Source: Streptomyces novaecaesareae (GTDB lineage Bacteria; Actinomycetota; Actinomycetes; Streptomycetales; Streptomycetaceae). From it: a stretch of DNA of 64,000 nucleotides. A program made the translations under genes and the position numbers. Below, piece after piece: positions 63,051-64,000 of the stretch (positions are counted from its first letter, which is position 1; every line of letters starts with the position of its first letter). The stretch is taken from the NCBI RefSeq assembly GCF_000716875.1, contig NZ_JNWQ01000007.1:54935-118934 (forward strand), written 5' to 3'. Under the pieces are notes generated by a model, which was not told the DNA's origin, made no database searches, and saw nothing but the letters and a program-made list of their open reading frames with translations.

Positions 63051-63740
63051 ATGGCGAGGGAAACATCCGAGAACCCCGGACGGCTGAAGCAGATCCGTCT
63101 GGCGTACACCATGACCAAGAAGGTCGACACCAAGATCGGCCTGATCATCGCCGGCGTCGGCCTGCTGACCTTCGGCGTGTTCCTCGCCATCGGCTTCGGG
63201 ATCGAGCACCCTGTCTACCTGGGCATCCTGGGCTTCATCGTGGCCGTGCTGGCCATGGCGATCGTCTTCGGGCGCCGGGCCGAGCGCGCCGCGTTCGGGC
63301 AGATGGAGGGGCAGCCGGGCGCAGTCGCAGCGGTGCTGAACAACATCCGGCGCGGCTGGAGCTCCAACACCACGCCGGTGGCGGTCACCCGTAACCAGGA
63401 CGCCGTGTACCGCGCGGTGGGCCGGGCGGGCATCGCGCTGATCGGCGAGGGCAACCCGAACCGGGTGCGCCAGCTGCTGGCCTCCGAGAAGAAGAAGATG
63501 GCCCGTGTGGTCGGCGACGTGCCGGTGCACGACATCGTGGTGGGCAACGGCGAGGGTGAGATCCCGCTGAAGAAGCTGCAGATCCACCTCATGCGACTGC
63601 CCCGCGCCATCACCGCCGCCCAGGTCACCGAGACCAACGACCGCCTGCGCGCGCTGGGCGACCTGCTCTCCAAGGCCCCGATCCCCAAGGGCCCGATGCC
63701 GAAGGGCGCCCGGATGCCCAAGGGCGGCCAGGTCCGCTGA
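63051..63740 (+). CDS. DUF4191 membrane protein
   Basis: A 229-residue protein with two transmembrane helices (about 27-45 and 52-72) and a cytoplasmic domain rich in basic residues; it ends with PKGPMPKGARMPKGG, a short KG/P repeat. RLKQIRLAYTMTKKVDTKIG precedes the first helix. This matches DUF4191, found near lipA and glnA in Streptomyces. TACCAT lies 7 bases before the ATG and there is no ribosome binding site, so the mRNA is probably leaderless. Function unknown. Confidence 0.88.
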   Translation: MARETSENPGRLKQIRLAYTMTKKVDTKIGLIIAGVGLLTFGVFLAIGFGIEHPVYLGILGFIVAVLAMAIVFGRRAERAAFGQMEGQPGAVAAVLNNIRRGWSSNTTPVAVTRNQDAVYRAVGRAGIALIGEGNPNRVRQLLASEKKKMARVVGDVPVHDIVVGNGEGEIPLKKLQIHLMRLPRAITAAQVTETNDRLRALGDLLSKAPIPKGPMPKGARMPKGGQVR

Positions 63741-63766
63741 CCCTCCCCCCTCCCCTGACGACACGA

Positions 63767-63805
63767 GAACGGCCCCGCTGCGGAAGCTCCGCGGCGGGGC
63801 CGTTC
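63767..63805 (+). terminator. Terminator of the DUF4191 gene
   Basis: GAACGGCCCCGC pairs with GCGGGGCCGTTC across an inner CGG/CCG stem; 26 bases past the stop. Confidence 0.8.
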
Positions 63806-63820
63806 CGACGTTCCCGGCTC

Positions 63821-63904
63821 CGTTTCGGGTGGGACCAGATCCGCACCTCGACGTTTCGGGTGGGACCAGATCCGCACCTCGACGTTTCGGGTGGGACTAG
63901 ATCC
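63821..63904. repeat. 31-bp tandem repeat, two full copies and one partial
   Basis: The unit starting CGTTTCGGGTGGGACCAGAT is at 63821-63851, 63852-63882 and (22 bases, with one C-to-T change) 63883-63904. Copies 1 and 2 are identical. There are no spacers, so it is not a CRISPR array. The final 96 bases of the window (63905-64000) show no gene I can support; the sequence is AT-richer than the rest and could be the edge of an inserted element. Confidence 0.85.
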
Positions 63905-64000
63905 AACGCCGTGTAGATAGAGCTGTGGGTGGCCGCGTCAAGTCGCCTGAAATGGGACGGAGCTCCTGCTAGAACCGTGTCGACCAAGATCACTGTTCGG

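Noticed and set aside
63821..63904. Possible CRISPR array
   Set aside because: Repeats are directly adjacent with no spacers and only two and a half copies; no cas genes in the window.

Overview
The window is a stretch of core chromosome from a high-GC actinobacterium, almost certainly Streptomycetaceae (Streptomyces or Kitasatospora; the sequence alone does not separate them). Signs are third codon positions that are nearly all G or C, many GTG starts, an actinobacterial qcrC-qcrA-qcrB and ctaC-ctaD-ctaF arrangement, c-di-AMP and SAM-IV type riboswitches, and a PimB'-like mannosyltransferase. As far as I recall, the gene order largely follows the Streptomyces coelicolor block that runs from the acyl-CoA ligase/NlpC genes through qcr/cta to lipB-lipA. 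No tRNA, rRNA, CRISPR array, prophage or intact transposase gene was found.

Layout. 1-11.7 kb: the end of a long-chain acyl-CoA ligase, a PimB'-like glycosyltransferase, a GT87 membrane protein, a gluzincin-like protein, three paralogous secreted NlpC/P60 hydrolases (the middle one behind a c-di-AMP riboswitch), a NYN-domain protein and a zinc-ribbon protein. 11.8-16.3 kb: a rhomboid protease, a stand-alone Lrp ligand domain, a cysteine desulfurase-like enzyme behind a SAM-IV riboswitch with a hairpin that masks its ribosome binding site, trpD, and a receiver-like protein. 16.6-26 kb: the aerobic respiratory chain (ctaE-qcrCAB on the plus strand, ctaC-ctaD-ctaF on the minus strand), with a GntR regulator and an L,D-transpeptidase lipoprotein between. 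26.3-31.6 kb: a cysteine desulfurase-TusA fusion, adenosine kinase, a small protein, a lipoprotein, an A-type Fe-S carrier and an acetyltransferase. 31.7-39.4 kb: a PLP decarboxylase, an AsnC regulator, a quinone oxidoreductase, nadA, pspAA-pspA, a DUF3043 protein and a methyltransferase. 39.5-42.1 kb: cobU, cobT and cobS for cobalamin nucleotide-loop assembly. 42.4-47.5 kb: pepA, lpd and the double-lipoyl E2. 47.7-60.5 kb is more variable: DUF4240, DUF2510, GNAT, SDR39U1 and FAD genes, a frameshifted cation/proton antiporter, a large HTH-TPR regulator, and a 3-hydroxybutyrate dehydrogenase, MHS transporter and PucR-like regulator set. 60.6-63.7 kb: lipB-lipA, a small protein and a DUF4191 membrane protein. 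The last 250 bases hold a terminator and a 31-bp tandem repeat.

How the parts fit together. LipB and LipA make the lipoyl groups carried by the E2 whose partner Lpd is encoded 15 kb away. The two desulfurase-type genes, the TusA domain and the HesB/IscA protein suit the heavy Fe-S demand of QcrA, NadA and LipA. The cell-wall genes (three NlpC/P60 and one L,D-transpeptidase) sit close to envelope-lipid mannosylation and PspA.

No wholly new multi-gene system stands out. The least ordinary signals are regulatory and translational: two genes that appear to start at CTG inside the upstream stop (CTGA), an identical spaced promoter/operator pattern shared by the 3-hydroxybutyrate dehydrogenase and MHS genes, paired inverted repeats upstream of lpd, the masked ribosome binding site in the SAM-IV leader, and the low-GC3 linker of the desulfurase-TusA fusion.
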